From Mycolicibacterium iranicum (GTDB lineage Bacteria; Actinomycetota; Actinomycetes; Mycobacteriales; Mycobacteriaceae), in contig NZ_JACHVU010000003.1 of assembly GCF_014190915.1 (NCBI RefSeq), positions 124,001-188,000 on the forward strand: a stretch of 64,000 bases of DNA. The letters are read 5' to 3'. The translations under genes were made by a program, and so were the position numbers. The notes under the pieces were generated by a model. That model was not told the DNA's origin. It saw nothing but the letters and a program-made list of their open reading frames with translations, and made no database searches. Shown one piece after another: positions 10,832 through 19,220 of this stretch (within the stretch, counting starts at the first letter, position 1; each line of letters opens with the position of its first letter).

Positions 10832-11860
10832 TCAGGCGGGCAGACGCGTGCTGTCGCGAAGGACGACGCGGCCCGGGATGCGTTCCCGGAGGTCGTCGAC
10901 GTCGGAACGCAGCGCGAGGTCGACGGCGCGCGCGCCGATCTCTTCGAGGGGCAGGGCGACGGTCGACAGGCTCGGCGTGTGGTCCCGCAGAGTCGGGATG
11001 TCGTCGAACCCGGCGATGCAGACGTCACGGGGTACCGACAGGCCCATCTCCCGCCACGCGGCGATCGCCCCGATCGCCATGACGTCGGTGACTGCGAAGA
11101 CGCAGACCGGCGCCGCATCCGATCCGGGTGTCAGCTGCAGCGCGGCGGCCAGCCGGCGGGCCGCGGAGTATCCGCCGTCGCGGGTGAAGTCGCCGGACAC
11201 CTCGACCAGGGGGGTGAGGCCGTTCCTGCCCAGGGCCTCGACGAAGCCGTTGCGCCGGTCGACGGCCGTCCGGATGCTCGCGGGCCCGCCGATGACGGCG
11301 AACTGGGCATGACCGGCAGCGGTCAGTGCATCGGCCAATTCCGCTGAGGCATAGTGGTTTTCCGGTTCGACAGCCCCGCCGAAGGCCAGTGGCTGGCCGA
11401 TCACGACCACCCGGCCGCCGTTGGCCCGGTAGCGCCCGAACTCACCTTCCAGATCGCGGTCCAGATGTCCGCTCTGTCGCGACCCGGCGAGCACGATCGC
11501 GTCCGCCCGGTGGGCGATGAACGTGGCCACCGAGTCCCGTTCGATGTCGAAGTCGCGGTCCGTGCTGGCCAGCAGCACCTGCTTGCGCGCGGTGCGGGCG
11601 GCGGTCTGCACCCCTCGGACGATCGAGGAGAAGTAGGGGTCGGCGATGTCGTGGACGATGAGCCCGAGCAGACCGGTCGACGCCCGGGCCAGCGCCTGCG
11701 CCTGGGCATTCGGCACGTAGCCCAGTTCGCGGGCGGCGGTGCGGACCCGGTCGGCGACGCCTTCGCCCGGAATGCGGGCAGAACCGTTGAGCACCCGCGA
11801 CGCCGTGGCCTGCGACACGCCGGCCCGCGCCGCGACATCCTGCAGGGTTACCGCTGCCAT
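10832..11860 (-). CDS. LacI family transcriptional repressor
   Basis: 342-residue LacI/GalR-type repressor. The N-terminal helix-turn-helix is TLQDVAARAGVSQATASRVL with the hinge helix following at about residues 45-60; the rest is the periplasmic-binding-protein-like effector domain. The start ATG 11860 is placed directly before the HTH; longer in-frame starts add sequence with no homology. The gene lies between two targets: the importer operon downstream and the divergent catabolic operon upstream. Both carry the same operator. The inducer is probably the substrate or a pathway intermediate. Confidence 0.93.
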   Translation of the reverse strand: MAAVTLQDVAARAGVSQATASRVLNGSARIPGEGVADRVRTAARELGYVPNAQAQALARASTGLLGLIVHDIADPYFSSIVRGVQTAARTARKQVLLASTDRDFDIERDSVATFIAHRADAIVLAGSRQSGHLDRDLEGEFGRYRANGGRVVVIGQPLAFGGAVEPENHYASAELADALTAAGHAQFAVIGGPASIRTAVDRRNGFVEALGRNGLTPLVEVSGDFTRDGGYSAARRLAAALQLTPGSDAAPVCVFAVTDVMAIGAIAAWREMGLSVPRDVCIAGFDDIPTLRDHTPSLSTVALPLEEIGARAVDLALRSDVDDLRERIPGRVVLRDSTRLPA

Positions 11861-11929
11861 CTCCGCTGCTCCTGACCGTTGCGCGAGGTCCGCGTCGCGG
11901 AGCCACCGGAGCGCCACACGCGCCCGGGG

Positions 11930-11958
11930 TTGACCGCGACCCGGACACACCTTACCGT
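11930..11958 (+). promoter_or_regulatory. SigA-type promoter of the Gfo/Idh operon
   Basis: -35 TTGACC (11930-11935), 17-base spacer, -10 TACCGT (11953-11958). Predicted transcription starts near 11965, inside the LacI-type operator. This leaves a leader of about 125 bases before ATG 12090. Confidence 0.6.
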
Positions 11959-11972
11959 GGAAAGCGCATTCC
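11959..11972. promoter_or_regulatory. LacI-type operator of the catabolic operon
   Basis: GGAAAGCGCATTCC overlaps the predicted transcription start of the dehydrogenase operon and lies 99 bases upstream of the divergent lacI start. It is the exact reverse complement of the operator at 10744-10757. Two exact 14-base copies at two promoters on either side of the repressor gene strongly suggest a shared regulator. Confidence 0.75.
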
Positions 11973-12089
11973 GAAGTGCTGACACCGCCGTTCTCCCACG
12001 TAGTGAGAGGGCGAGCTGTGCATTCACCCGACAGCACTTGCCGGGGCCCGACGAGTCGGCCCCTGGCTTCCTCAGACAAGGAAACCCTG

Positions 12090-13262
12090 ATGACCTCGAC
12101 GACGTCACCGACCGGGTCCCGCAGAACCCTGCGTATCGCCATGAACGGCGTGACCGGACGCATGGGCTATCGCCAGCACCTGCTGCGTTCCATCCTGCCG
12201 CTGCGCGACAGCGGTCTGGTGCTCGAAGACGGGACCCGCGTGGCCGTCGAGCCGATCCTGGTGGGCCGCAACGCCGACAAGATCGCCGACCTGGCGGCCC
12301 AGCACGACGTGGCGGAGTGGACCACCGATGTGGCGTCGGTGATCGCCGATCCGACCGTGGATGTGTACTTCGACGCGCAGGTGACCTCGCGCCGGGTCGA
12401 GGCGCTGTCGTCGGCGATCAAGGCGGGCAAGCACGTCTACACCGAGAAGCCGACCGCCGAAACGCTGACCGAGGCAATCGAACTGGCGCGCATGGCGCAG
12501 AACGCCGGCGTCGTGGCCGGAGTCGTGCACGACAAGCTGTACCTGCCGGGGCTGGTGAAGCTGCGCCGGCTGGTTGACGAGGGTTTCTTCGGTCGCATCC
12601 TGTCCCTTCGCGGGGAGTTCGGCTATTGGGTGTTCGAGGGCGACAGCCAGCCGGCCCAGCGTCCGAGCTGGAACTACCGTGCCGAGGACGGGGGCGGCAT
12701 CACCGTCGACATGTTCTGCCACTGGAACTACGTCATGGAGGGCTTGCTCGGGTCGGTGCGTGCGGTGACCGCCCGGGCCGTCACCCACATCCCGGATCGG
12801 TGGGACGAGTCGGGGCAGGCCTATGCCGCCACGGCCGACGACGCCGCGTACGGCATCTTCGAGATCGACGGCGGCATCGTCGCCCAGATCAACTCGTCGT
12901 GGGCGGTGCGGGTGTACCGCGACGAACTGGTCGAGTTCCAGATCGACGGCACCCACGGCTCGGCCGTCGCGGGGCTGCGGCGCTGCGTCGCGCAGCAACG
13001 GGCCCACACGCCCAAGCCGGTGTGGAACCCCGATCTCCCGGTCACGGAGCCGTTCCGTGACCAGTGGCTGGAGGTGCCCGCCAACGCCGATCTCGACAAC
13101 GGCTTCAAGCTGCAGTGGGAGGAGTTCCTGCGCGACGTGGTCGCCGACCGGCCGCACCGCTTCGGTCTGCTGTCGGCGGCCCGCGGTGTGCAGTTGGCGG
13201 AACTCGGCCTGAAGAGCTCGGCAGAAGGACGCCGCCTCGAGGTCCCGGAGATCGTGCTGTGA
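12090..13262 (+). CDS. Gfo/Idh/MocA family NAD(P)-dependent oxidoreductase
   Basis: 390-residue dehydrogenase of the glucose-fructose oxidoreductase / inositol dehydrogenase family. The N-terminal Rossmann fold has the dinucleotide loop MNGVTGRMGYRQ, and the family motif EKPTAETL is at about residue 131. The C-terminal half is the substrate-binding alpha/beta domain. Members oxidise a ring hydroxyl of sugars, glycosides or inositols. ATG 12090 has an AAGGAA ribosome binding site seven bases upstream. First gene of a three-gene operon with tight overlaps, so it probably performs the first oxidation of the imported compound. Confidence 0.9.
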   Translation: MTSTTSPTGSRRTLRIAMNGVTGRMGYRQHLLRSILPLRDSGLVLEDGTRVAVEPILVGRNADKIADLAAQHDVAEWTTDVASVIADPTVDVYFDAQVTSRRVEALSSAIKAGKHVYTEKPTAETLTEAIELARMAQNAGVVAGVVHDKLYLPGLVKLRRLVDEGFFGRILSLRGEFGYWVFEGDSQPAQRPSWNYRAEDGGGITVDMFCHWNYVMEGLLGSVRAVTARAVTHIPDRWDESGQAYAATADDAAYGIFEIDGGIVAQINSSWAVRVYRDELVEFQIDGTHGSAVAGLRRCVAQQRAHTPKPVWNPDLPVTEPFRDQWLEVPANADLDNGFKLQWEEFLRDVVADRPHRFGLLSAARGVQLAELGLKSSAEGRRLEVPEIVL

Positions 13263-14452
13263 CCGCCACGACGAATGCGCGTACTGCGTCGGTGGTGCTG
13301 CCGGTCGGCGGCGAGCTGCGCCGCCATGACCTCGGCGAGCCGGGCGTGTGGCGGAGGCCGTTGCAGCCCATCACCTCTCGCATCGCCTACGCCGCAGCGC
13401 ACGTGGTCCCCAAGGTACTGGCCGACAGCACGCCGGGCGCACCCGCCGACCTCGACTGGGACACCACGATGGCCTACCGCCACGAGCTGTGGTCCTACGG
13501 CCTGGGGGTGGCCGACGCGATGGACACCGCGCAGCGGGGGATGGGCCTGGACTGGGCCGCCACGCGCGAGCTCATCGTCCGGTCGGGCCGCGAGGCCGCG
13601 TCGGTCGGTGGGCTGCTGGCCTGTGGCGCCGGCACCGACGACCTCGATCCGGCCGACGTGCCGTCCGGGCAGCGTGGTCTGGACGTCATCACCGACGCCT
13701 ACCGCCGGCAGATCGACGTGGTCCGGGGCGCTGGGGCCAACGTGATCCTGATGGCCTCCCGTGCCCTGGCCGCGACCGCCACCTCGCCGCAGGACTATCT
13801 GTCGGTCTACGGCAGGTTGCTCGCCGAAACGGACCGGCCGGTGATCCTGCACTGGCTGGGGGAGATGTTCGACCCCGCCTTGCGCGGCTACTGGGGAAGT
13901 GCCGACATCGCTACGGCGACAGCGACTTTCGAGAGCCTTGTGCAGGATAACGCAGCCAAGGTCGACGGGGTCAAAGTCTCCCTGCTCGATGCCGCGCACG
14001 AGGTGGAGCTGCGCCGTGCCCTTCCCGACGGCGTACGTCTCTACACCGGCGACGACTTCAACTACCCGGAGCTGATCGCCGGTGACGGCGACCGGCATTC
14101 GGACGCACTACTCGGGATCTTCGCCGCGATCTACCCCGCCGCGTCCGCAGCGCTGCAGCGGCTCGACGCCGGCGACACGGCCGACGCCCGCCGGATCCTG
14201 GATTCGACGCAGGCGCTCGGGCGACACATCTTCGCCGCCCCGACGTACTACTACAAGACCGGTATCGCGTTCCTGGCCTGGCTCAACGGCCACCAGCGCA
14301 ACTTCGCGCTGGTGGGAGGTCTGGCCGGCGGCCGGTCGGTCACCCACCTGAGCGAGGTGTTCGTGCTGGCCGACCGGGCCGGTCTGCTCGCCGACCCCGA
14401 ACTGGCGGCCGACCGGATGCGCGCGTACCTGTCCGTGAACGGGGTGAGCTGA
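13259..14452 (+). CDS. DUF993 / dihydrodipicolinate-synthase-like protein
   Basis: 397-residue protein of the DUF993 family, a TIM-barrel group distantly related to the DapA/N-acetylneuraminate lyase aldolases. A candidate Schiff-base lysine lies in the segment KVDGVKVSLLD, and the C-terminal region ends in a conserved helical part (YYYKTGIAFLAWLNGHQ). Function is unproven; an aldolase or hydrolase acting on a keto-sugar is plausible. GTG 13259 overlaps the dehydrogenase stop as GTGA, and its own stop overlaps the next ATG, so all three proteins are co-translated. Confidence 0.82.
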   Translation: MTATTNARTASVVLPVGGELRRHDLGEPGVWRRPLQPITSRIAYAAAHVVPKVLADSTPGAPADLDWDTTMAYRHELWSYGLGVADAMDTAQRGMGLDWAATRELIVRSGREAASVGGLLACGAGTDDLDPADVPSGQRGLDVITDAYRRQIDVVRGAGANVILMASRALAATATSPQDYLSVYGRLLAETDRPVILHWLGEMFDPALRGYWGSADIATATATFESLVQDNAAKVDGVKVSLLDAAHEVELRRALPDGVRLYTGDDFNYPELIAGDGDRHSDALLGIFAAIYPAASAALQRLDAGDTADARRILDSTQALGRHIFAAPTYYYKTGIAFLAWLNGHQRNFALVGGLAGGRSVTHLSEVFVLADRAGLLADPELAADRMRAYLSVNGVS

Positions 14453-15282
14453 TGTCCTCGGATCTGGGCCGGCTGTCGTTGAACACCATGACGACCAAGG
14501 GGTGGACACTGCGCCGGGCCGTCGAGGCCACCGCGGCGGCGGGCCTGCCGGCCGTCGGTCTGTGGCGCGACCGGGTTGCCGAAGCCGGCCTGGACGACGC
14601 AGCGAAGCTGGTGCTGGACAACGGTTTGCGGGTGTCGAGCCTGTGCCGCGGCGGATTCCTCACCGGGCTCGGGGACGGGCGGGAAGCGCTCGACGACAAT
14701 CGGCGGGCGATCGACGAGGCGGCGGCACTGAGCGCGCCGGAGCTGGTCATGGTCGTCGGCGGGGTGCCCGACCGCGACCTCCTCGGCGCGCGGACCCGGC
14801 TGGCGGAACGTCTCGCCGAGCTGGTGCCCTACGCCGCCGAGCGGGATGTCCGGCTGGCGCTCGAACCCCTGCACCCGGTGTTCTGCGCAGACCGCGCGGT
14901 GATCAACACGCTGGCTCAGGCGCTCGAGCTGGCGGCACCGCATCCGGCGCGCACGGTCGGCGTCGTCGTCGACACCTACCACGTGTGGTGGGATCCCGCG
15001 CTCGCGCAGTCCGTCGCCGACGCCGGTGCCCAGGGCCGGATCAGCAGCTACCAGGTGTGCGACTGGCTGGTGCCGATGGCCGCCGACCCGCTGGTGTCGC
15101 GGGGCATGATGGGCGATGGGGTCATCGACTTCGCCTCGATCACCGCGATGGTCCGCGACGCCGGGTACGACGGCGACATCGAGGTGGAGATCTTCAACGA
15201 AACCGTCTGGGCCACCGACGGTGTCACGGTGCTGGAGACGATGAAGCAGCGCTACCGCGAGCTCGTCCTGCCGTCGCTCTAG
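14452..15282 (+). CDS. Sugar phosphate isomerase/epimerase-like TIM-barrel protein
   Basis: 276-residue protein of the xylose-isomerase-like TIM barrel (AP-endonuclease 2) superfamily. Likely metal ligands sit at ALEPLHP (Glu, His), VVVDTYHVWWD (Asp, His) and EVEIF (Glu). Such proteins act as isomerases, epimerases or C-C/C-O lyases on keto-sugars and inosose-like compounds. The ATG overlaps the preceding stop by one base. Its stop codon overlaps the stop of the convergent enoyl-CoA hydratase gene. Third gene of the LacI-controlled operon. Confidence 0.85.
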   Translation: MSSDLGRLSLNTMTTKGWTLRRAVEATAAAGLPAVGLWRDRVAEAGLDDAAKLVLDNGLRVSSLCRGGFLTGLGDGREALDDNRRAIDEAAALSAPELVMVVGGVPDRDLLGARTRLAERLAELVPYAAERDVRLALEPLHPVFCADRAVINTLAQALELAAPHPARTVGVVVDTYHVWWDPALAQSVADAGAQGRISSYQVCDWLVPMAADPLVSRGMMGDGVIDFASITAMVRDAGYDGDIEVEIFNETVWATDGVTVLETMKQRYRELVLPSL

Positions 15283-16043
15283 CGCACCTGCGAGCGGCCC
15301 CGCTCCATCACGCCGCTGCGGCTCGCCGCGATGTCGTCCCCGCTGGTGCTCTTCATCCATTCGCGGGCCGCCGCGGCCTCCTGCCACAGCGCCGCGCCGT
15401 TCTGGCCGTCGTCGATGGCGTGGTAGGACGCCAGCAGCGCCCGCACCGCCTTCTGGTTGTTGCCGACGATCGACGTCGCGACCTGACGGGCGGTGTCGAG
15501 CAGCGCGTCGTGCGCGACGACCTGCGTGACGAGTCCGCAGCGCAGCGCCTCCTCGGCGGACAGGTAGTCGCCGGTCATGCTCATCCGGCGGGCCATGCCG
15601 ACACCGACCTTCTGCGGCAGCCGCACCGACAGCCCCCAGGTCGGCATGAGGCCGACGCGGGCGTGGGTGTCGGCGAAGCGGGCCTGCTCGGAGGCGATCA
15701 GGATGTCGCAGTAAAGGGCCATCTCGAGGCCGCCGGTCACGGCGGCGCCGTTGATCGCGCCGATCACGGGCTTGGTCATGGGCGGCCACTTCGGCGAGAT
15801 GTCGGGCAGCTCGGTGGTGTCGCCGAGTTCCTTCAGATCGAGACCTGCACAGAAGACGGGGTCGGCGCCGGTCAGGATCACGACGTCGACGTCGTCGTCG
15901 GCTTCGGCCTCGCGCAGTGCGTCGAACAGCCGACTGCGCAACGCCGCCGACAGCGCGTTGCGTGCGCCGGGGCGATTGAAGGTCAGGGTGCGGACGCGGT
16001 CGGAGGTGTCGATCAGCAGGACATCCTCGGTGGGGGTGCTCAT
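15279..16043 (-). CDS. Enoyl-CoA hydratase/isomerase family protein
   Basis: 254-residue crotonase-fold protein. The oxyanion-hole segments are FCAGLDLKEL and INGAAVTGGLEMAL; the second includes the first catalytic Glu position. The second catalytic Glu, normally in a F-x-x-P-E motif, is not found: the equivalent region reads ARFADTHARVGLMP. The protein may therefore be an isomerase, hydrolase or non-classical hydratase. Convergent with the catabolic operon and divergent from the DUF2277 gene. A motif 14 bases before its start recurs at 33030-33042. Confidence 0.85.
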   Translation of the reverse strand: MSTPTEDVLLIDTSDRVRTLTFNRPGARNALSAALRSRLFDALREAEADDDVDVVILTGADPVFCAGLDLKELGDTTELPDISPKWPPMTKPVIGAINGAAVTGGLEMALYCDILIASEQARFADTHARVGLMPTWGLSVRLPQKVGVGMARRMSMTGDYLSAEEALRCGLVTQVVAHDALLDTARQVATSIVGNNQKAVRALLASYHAIDDGQNGAALWQEAAAAREWMKSTSGDDIAASRSGVMERGRSQVR

Positions 16044-16057
16044 GCGCTCACCGTATC

Positions 16058-16070
16058 GACACCCGTCAAG
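16058..16070. promoter_or_regulatory. Half-palindromic motif shared with the DUF4334 promoter
   Basis: GACACCCGTCAAG in the gap between the enoyl-CoA hydratase (start 16043) and DUF2277 (start 16088) genes. The same 13 bases occur at 33030-33042, in both cases about 14-16 bases upstream of a minus-strand start codon. It could be a regulator site or a shared -35 region (TTGACG on the minus strand). Confidence 0.35.
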
Positions 16071-16087
16071 CGCCTATCGTGGAGGTC

Positions 16088-16354
16088 ATGTGCCGAAACA
16101 TCACCGAGCTCCGGGGCCTGGAGCCGGCCGCCACCCCCGAAGAGATCGAGGCCGCCGCGCGCCAGTACGTGCGCAAGGTCAGCGGCATCACCCGGCCGTC
16201 GGGGGCCAACGCGCAGGCGTTCGAGACCGCGGTCGCCGAGGTCACGGAGACCACCCGACGGCTGCTCGGCGAGCTGCAACCGCGTCGTCAACCGCCGAAA
16301 ACCGTTCCGCCGCTGCGGCGCCCCGAGGTTCGCGCGCGACTCAGCCTGCAGTGA
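16088..16354 (+). CDS. DUF2277 family protein
   Basis: 88-residue actinobacterial protein of unknown function. The family signature MCRNI at the N-terminus sets the start at ATG 16088, followed by a conserved YVRKVSGITRPS segment and a basic C-terminal tail. The Cys-Arg-Asn-Ile start is nearly invariant in the family. The next gene begins inside its stop codon (GTGA), so the two are translated together. GTG 16079 in frame would add three residues. Confidence 0.8.
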   Translation: MCRNITELRGLEPAATPEEIEAAARQYVRKVSGITRPSGANAQAFETAVAEVTETTRRLLGELQPRRQPPKTVPPLRRPEVRARLSLQ

Positions 16355-16929
16355 GCGCGACCGCGGCGGCGAACGCGACATCGACCCGCCCGGCCCTCAA
16401 GGAGTGGGGCGCGGCGGTTCGTGCGCTGCTCGACGGCAGGCAGACGGTGCTGTTGCGCAAGGGCGGCATCCACGAGAAGCGCTTCGCCGTGGCCGCCTCG
16501 GAATTCCTGCTCTTCCCGACCGTCGCGCACAGCCATGCCGACCGGGTCCGTCCCGAGCACCGCGACCTCCTGGCCGTCGCGGCCACAGACAGCACCGACG
16601 ACCTCGTGGTGGTGCGGGCCGGGGCGCGGGTGGTGGCCGCGATCGAGGTCACCCGCCCTCAGAATCTGGAAGCGATTGCGCCGCTCCACATCTGGACGGC
16701 CGAATCCGTCCGGTCCGACCGGCTGGACTTCCGGCCCCGACACCGGCTGACGGTGCTCGTCGTGTCGGCGGCCCCGTTGCTGAGCCCGGTGCGGCTCGAT
16801 CGCAGCCCCGAATATCGGGGCTGCTCGAGCTGGGTGCAGCTCCCTGTGGCCCCGGCGTGGGGTGCCCCCGTGCACGACGAGGCCACCCTGGATGCCGTTG
16901 CCCGGCAGGTGCGGGACTCAGTCGCCTGA
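16351..16929 (+). CDS. DUF1802 family protein
   Basis: 192-residue protein with the DUF1802 hallmark: ALKEWGAAVRALLDG at the N-terminus, LLRKGGIHEKRF at about residue 31, then a conserved block FLLFPTVAHSHADRV. Function unknown. GTG 16351 overlaps the DUF2277 stop, and the 3' end overlaps the convergent hydrolase gene by 12 bases. The pairing of DUF2277 with DUF1802 suggests a common role. Confidence 0.78.
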   Translation: MSATAAANATSTRPALKEWGAAVRALLDGRQTVLLRKGGIHEKRFAVAASEFLLFPTVAHSHADRVRPEHRDLLAVAATDSTDDLVVVRAGARVVAAIEVTRPQNLEAIAPLHIWTAESVRSDRLDFRPRHRLTVLVVSAAPLLSPVRLDRSPEYRGCSSWVQLPVAPAWGAPVHDEATLDAVARQVRDSVA

Positions 16930-18540
16930 GACCGGCAGCACCAGCCGGGTCGACGCACCGAGGTGCACCGTGTGCCGGGCCGTCGCGAGGCGGGTGGCCG
17001 ACGACGACGGTTCGCCGGTCCCGAGGTTGCGCAGGAAGCGCGGGTGCGAGCCGCCCGCGACGAGCACCCGGATCCGGGTCCCGGCGGGGAATGTCCATGC
17101 CACGGCGTCGAGTTCGATACGCACGGTGCCGGTTGCGGGTGCGGCCGCGACGTAGCCGTCACTGACGTTATGGGACGTGCCGTCGGCGTCCACCTCACTG
17201 ATCCGGACGAACAGATCGTTGTAGGGGTTCGCGCACTCGTGCGACACCTCCAGCACCGGGGTGCCGATCACACACAGGTCGTCGGTCAGCGGTCTGCTGG
17301 TGAAGGTGAGCGTGTCCGCCCGCCGGGACAGCACGGTGTCGTCGCGGTAGCCGCCGACCGGGGAGAGCAGCCTGCCGCCGACGGTCGGGGTGGGGTCGGC
17401 CGGGTTGTAGACGAACGTCGCCGCACCGCCCGCGTCCGGCGCCTCGGCGATGAGCCCGTGTGGGGCACGGGGATAGAGGACGTGCTCCTCGGTCGCCGGG
17501 GGCCAGTCGGGCAGTTCGCGCCAGCCTTCGCCGCGGACATGGATGCGCACCGCAGCGCTGCGCTGTGGCGGCCGGCCCGCGAGGTGGGTGCCCAGCCAGT
17601 CCAGCGTCTCCCGCAGCACTGTCGGCGCCGCCTTGGTCATCATGTGGCCGTGCGTCCACGGCCCGACGGTGAGACCGACGGGCACCCCGCGGCCGCTGAT
17701 CCGCCGGTACTGCTCCAGGGTCTGCTCGAGAAACAGGTCCTGCCAGCCGGTCAGGAACAGGACGGGGACCTCGGTGTGGTCGAGGGCCTCGGCGATGCGC
17801 AGCCGGGCCCAGAACGGATCCTCGGTGCCCGGATGGTCGAGCCACGACTCGAACCAGGGAGCGCCGTCGCCCAGCAGTGCGCGGCTCGCCTCGCCCAGCG
17901 GTGAACCCAGCGACGCCTGCGTCACCAGCCGCTGCGCGCGCAGCTGACGCAGCAGGACCCGCAGCCGGTTCGGATCCTCCTGCCGGGACACCAGATCGCT
18001 CCAGCCGAGGAAGTCGTTCAGCGCGAACGACCCGTCGCCCCAGCGCGGTCCGCTCACATCGTGGGGACCGACGGTGATGACGGACGCCGTGAGCTCCGGC
18101 GGGGGGTCGGCCAGCAGCGCCCACTGCGTCCAGCCCAGATAGGACAGTCCGATGGTGCCGAACGTGCCGGTGAACCAGGGTTGTTCGCGCAACCAGGCGA
18201 CGGTGTCGGCACCGTCGTCGACCTCGTGGACGAACGGGTCGAACTCGCCGCCGGATCCGAAGGTGCCGCGCACACTCTGGAAGACGACGTGGTATCCGCG
18301 TGCGGCGTACACCCCGCCGAACAACCCCGAGAAGGGCCAGCCACGCCCGTAGGGCGCCCGCACCAGCAGGGTGCCCACGGGAGTCTGGGTGCGGGGACGG
18401 TAGTGATCGGCGACCAGGTCGACGCCGTCGCGCATCGGGATGCGCTCCCGCCGCTGCACGTCGTAGTCACAGACCGGCGGCGGCACCTTCAGGGCCTTGG
18501 TGACGGCCTGGCGGGCAACACGCGGGAGTGCAGAGCTCAC
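16918..18540 (-). CDS. CocE/NonD family hydrolase (X-Pro dipeptidyl-peptidase-like)
   Basis: 540-residue alpha/beta hydrolase of the cocaine esterase / glutaryl-7-ACA acylase type. The N-terminal catalytic domain begins with IPMRDGVDLVADHYRP; the nucleophile serine is in GLSYLGW (about residue 132) and the histidine is probably in GPWTHGH. The C-terminal jelly-roll domain spans about residues 330-540. No signal peptide, so a cytoplasmic esterase or amidase of unknown substrate. Its start is 10 bases downstream of the TetR stop, so they may be an operon. Confidence 0.88.
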   Translation of the reverse strand: MSSALPRVARQAVTKALKVPPPVCDYDVQRRERIPMRDGVDLVADHYRPRTQTPVGTLLVRAPYGRGWPFSGLFGGVYAARGYHVVFQSVRGTFGSGGEFDPFVHEVDDGADTVAWLREQPWFTGTFGTIGLSYLGWTQWALLADPPPELTASVITVGPHDVSGPRWGDGSFALNDFLGWSDLVSRQEDPNRLRVLLRQLRAQRLVTQASLGSPLGEASRALLGDGAPWFESWLDHPGTEDPFWARLRIAEALDHTEVPVLFLTGWQDLFLEQTLEQYRRISGRGVPVGLTVGPWTHGHMMTKAAPTVLRETLDWLGTHLAGRPPQRSAAVRIHVRGEGWRELPDWPPATEEHVLYPRAPHGLIAEAPDAGGAATFVYNPADPTPTVGGRLLSPVGGYRDDTVLSRRADTLTFTSRPLTDDLCVIGTPVLEVSHECANPYNDLFVRISEVDADGTSHNVSDGYVAAAPATGTVRIELDAVAWTFPAGTRIRVLVAGGSHPRFLRNLGTGEPSSSATRLATARHTVHLGASTRLVLPVSGD

Positions 18541-18550
18541 CGGACAGACA

Positions 18551-19177
18551 CTACCGACCGCCGGGTGGGCCCTCGCCGGCCTCGATCGCGGCGACGACCC
18601 TGCCGATGAGCCATGTCAGCGCGCCGGATGCCTCGGCGGGGGACAGCTGCCAGGCGTCCACGAGGCGTTCGTAGCTCGGTAGGCCCCACAGCACGTCGAG
18701 CAGGCCGGCGACCACCCGCCTGCGGTCGGTGTCCCAGTCCGGCGCGGCGCCGGTGACGGCGTGCAGGAGGGCCTGGCGGCGGCGTTCGTCGGCGCCGGTG
18801 AAGACCGGGTCGGTGGGGGTGCGCACGGCTCCTTCGGTGGTGAACCGTTGCAGCGACGCGAAGAACCGGCCCGTCACCTCGGTCAGCGTGCCCAGGTCGA
18901 CCCCGGCGTAGTCGACACCGGCCTCGTCTTCGAGGCGGGCCATCACCGCGTCGTGCAGTGCGCGTTCGGTGGGGAAGTGGCGGTACACCGTGCGTTCGGC
19001 GACGCCGGCGCGTTCGGCGACGGCGCGGAAGGTCAGGTCGCGCCAATCCCACGTCTGGTACTCGTGTACCAACTCTGCGGCCGCACCCAGGATGCGACCC
19101 CGGGTCTGCTCGGCCTGCCGTCGCCGGGCCGGGCTGTCGTAGGCGCGGCGGGAACCGGTGCTTGACGCGTCGTCCAT
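18551..19177 (-). CDS. TetR/AcrR family transcriptional regulator
   Basis: 208-residue regulator. The N-terminal HTH spans about residues 25-70 (FRAVAERAGVAERTVYRHF), followed by a variable ligand domain. ATG 19177 gives a normal N-terminal extension; longer in-frame versions run through the divergent gene. It is divergent from the sulfotransferase gene with 43 bases between starts. The partly palindromic CAGT-GT-ACTG at 19186-19195 in that gap may be its operator. Likely controls the hydrolase and the sulfotransferase pair; ligand unknown. Confidence 0.85.
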   Translation of the reverse strand: MDDASSTGSRRAYDSPARRRQAEQTRGRILGAAAELVHEYQTWDWRDLTFRAVAERAGVAERTVYRHFPTERALHDAVMARLEDEAGVDYAGVDLGTLTEVTGRFFASLQRFTTEGAVRTPTDPVFTGADERRRQALLHAVTGAAPDWDTDRRRVVAGLLDVLWGLPSYERLVDAWQLSPAEASGALTWLIGRVVAAIEAGEGPPGGR

Positions 19178-19220
19178 ATTGGTGGCAGTGTACTGTCTCG
19201 AATCGGCGGAGGGGGTGCGG

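Noticed and set aside
14502..17165. 887-codon plus-strand open frame over the isomerase, hydratase and DUF genes
   Set aside because: Runs through three recognised genes in other frames; no homology seen.
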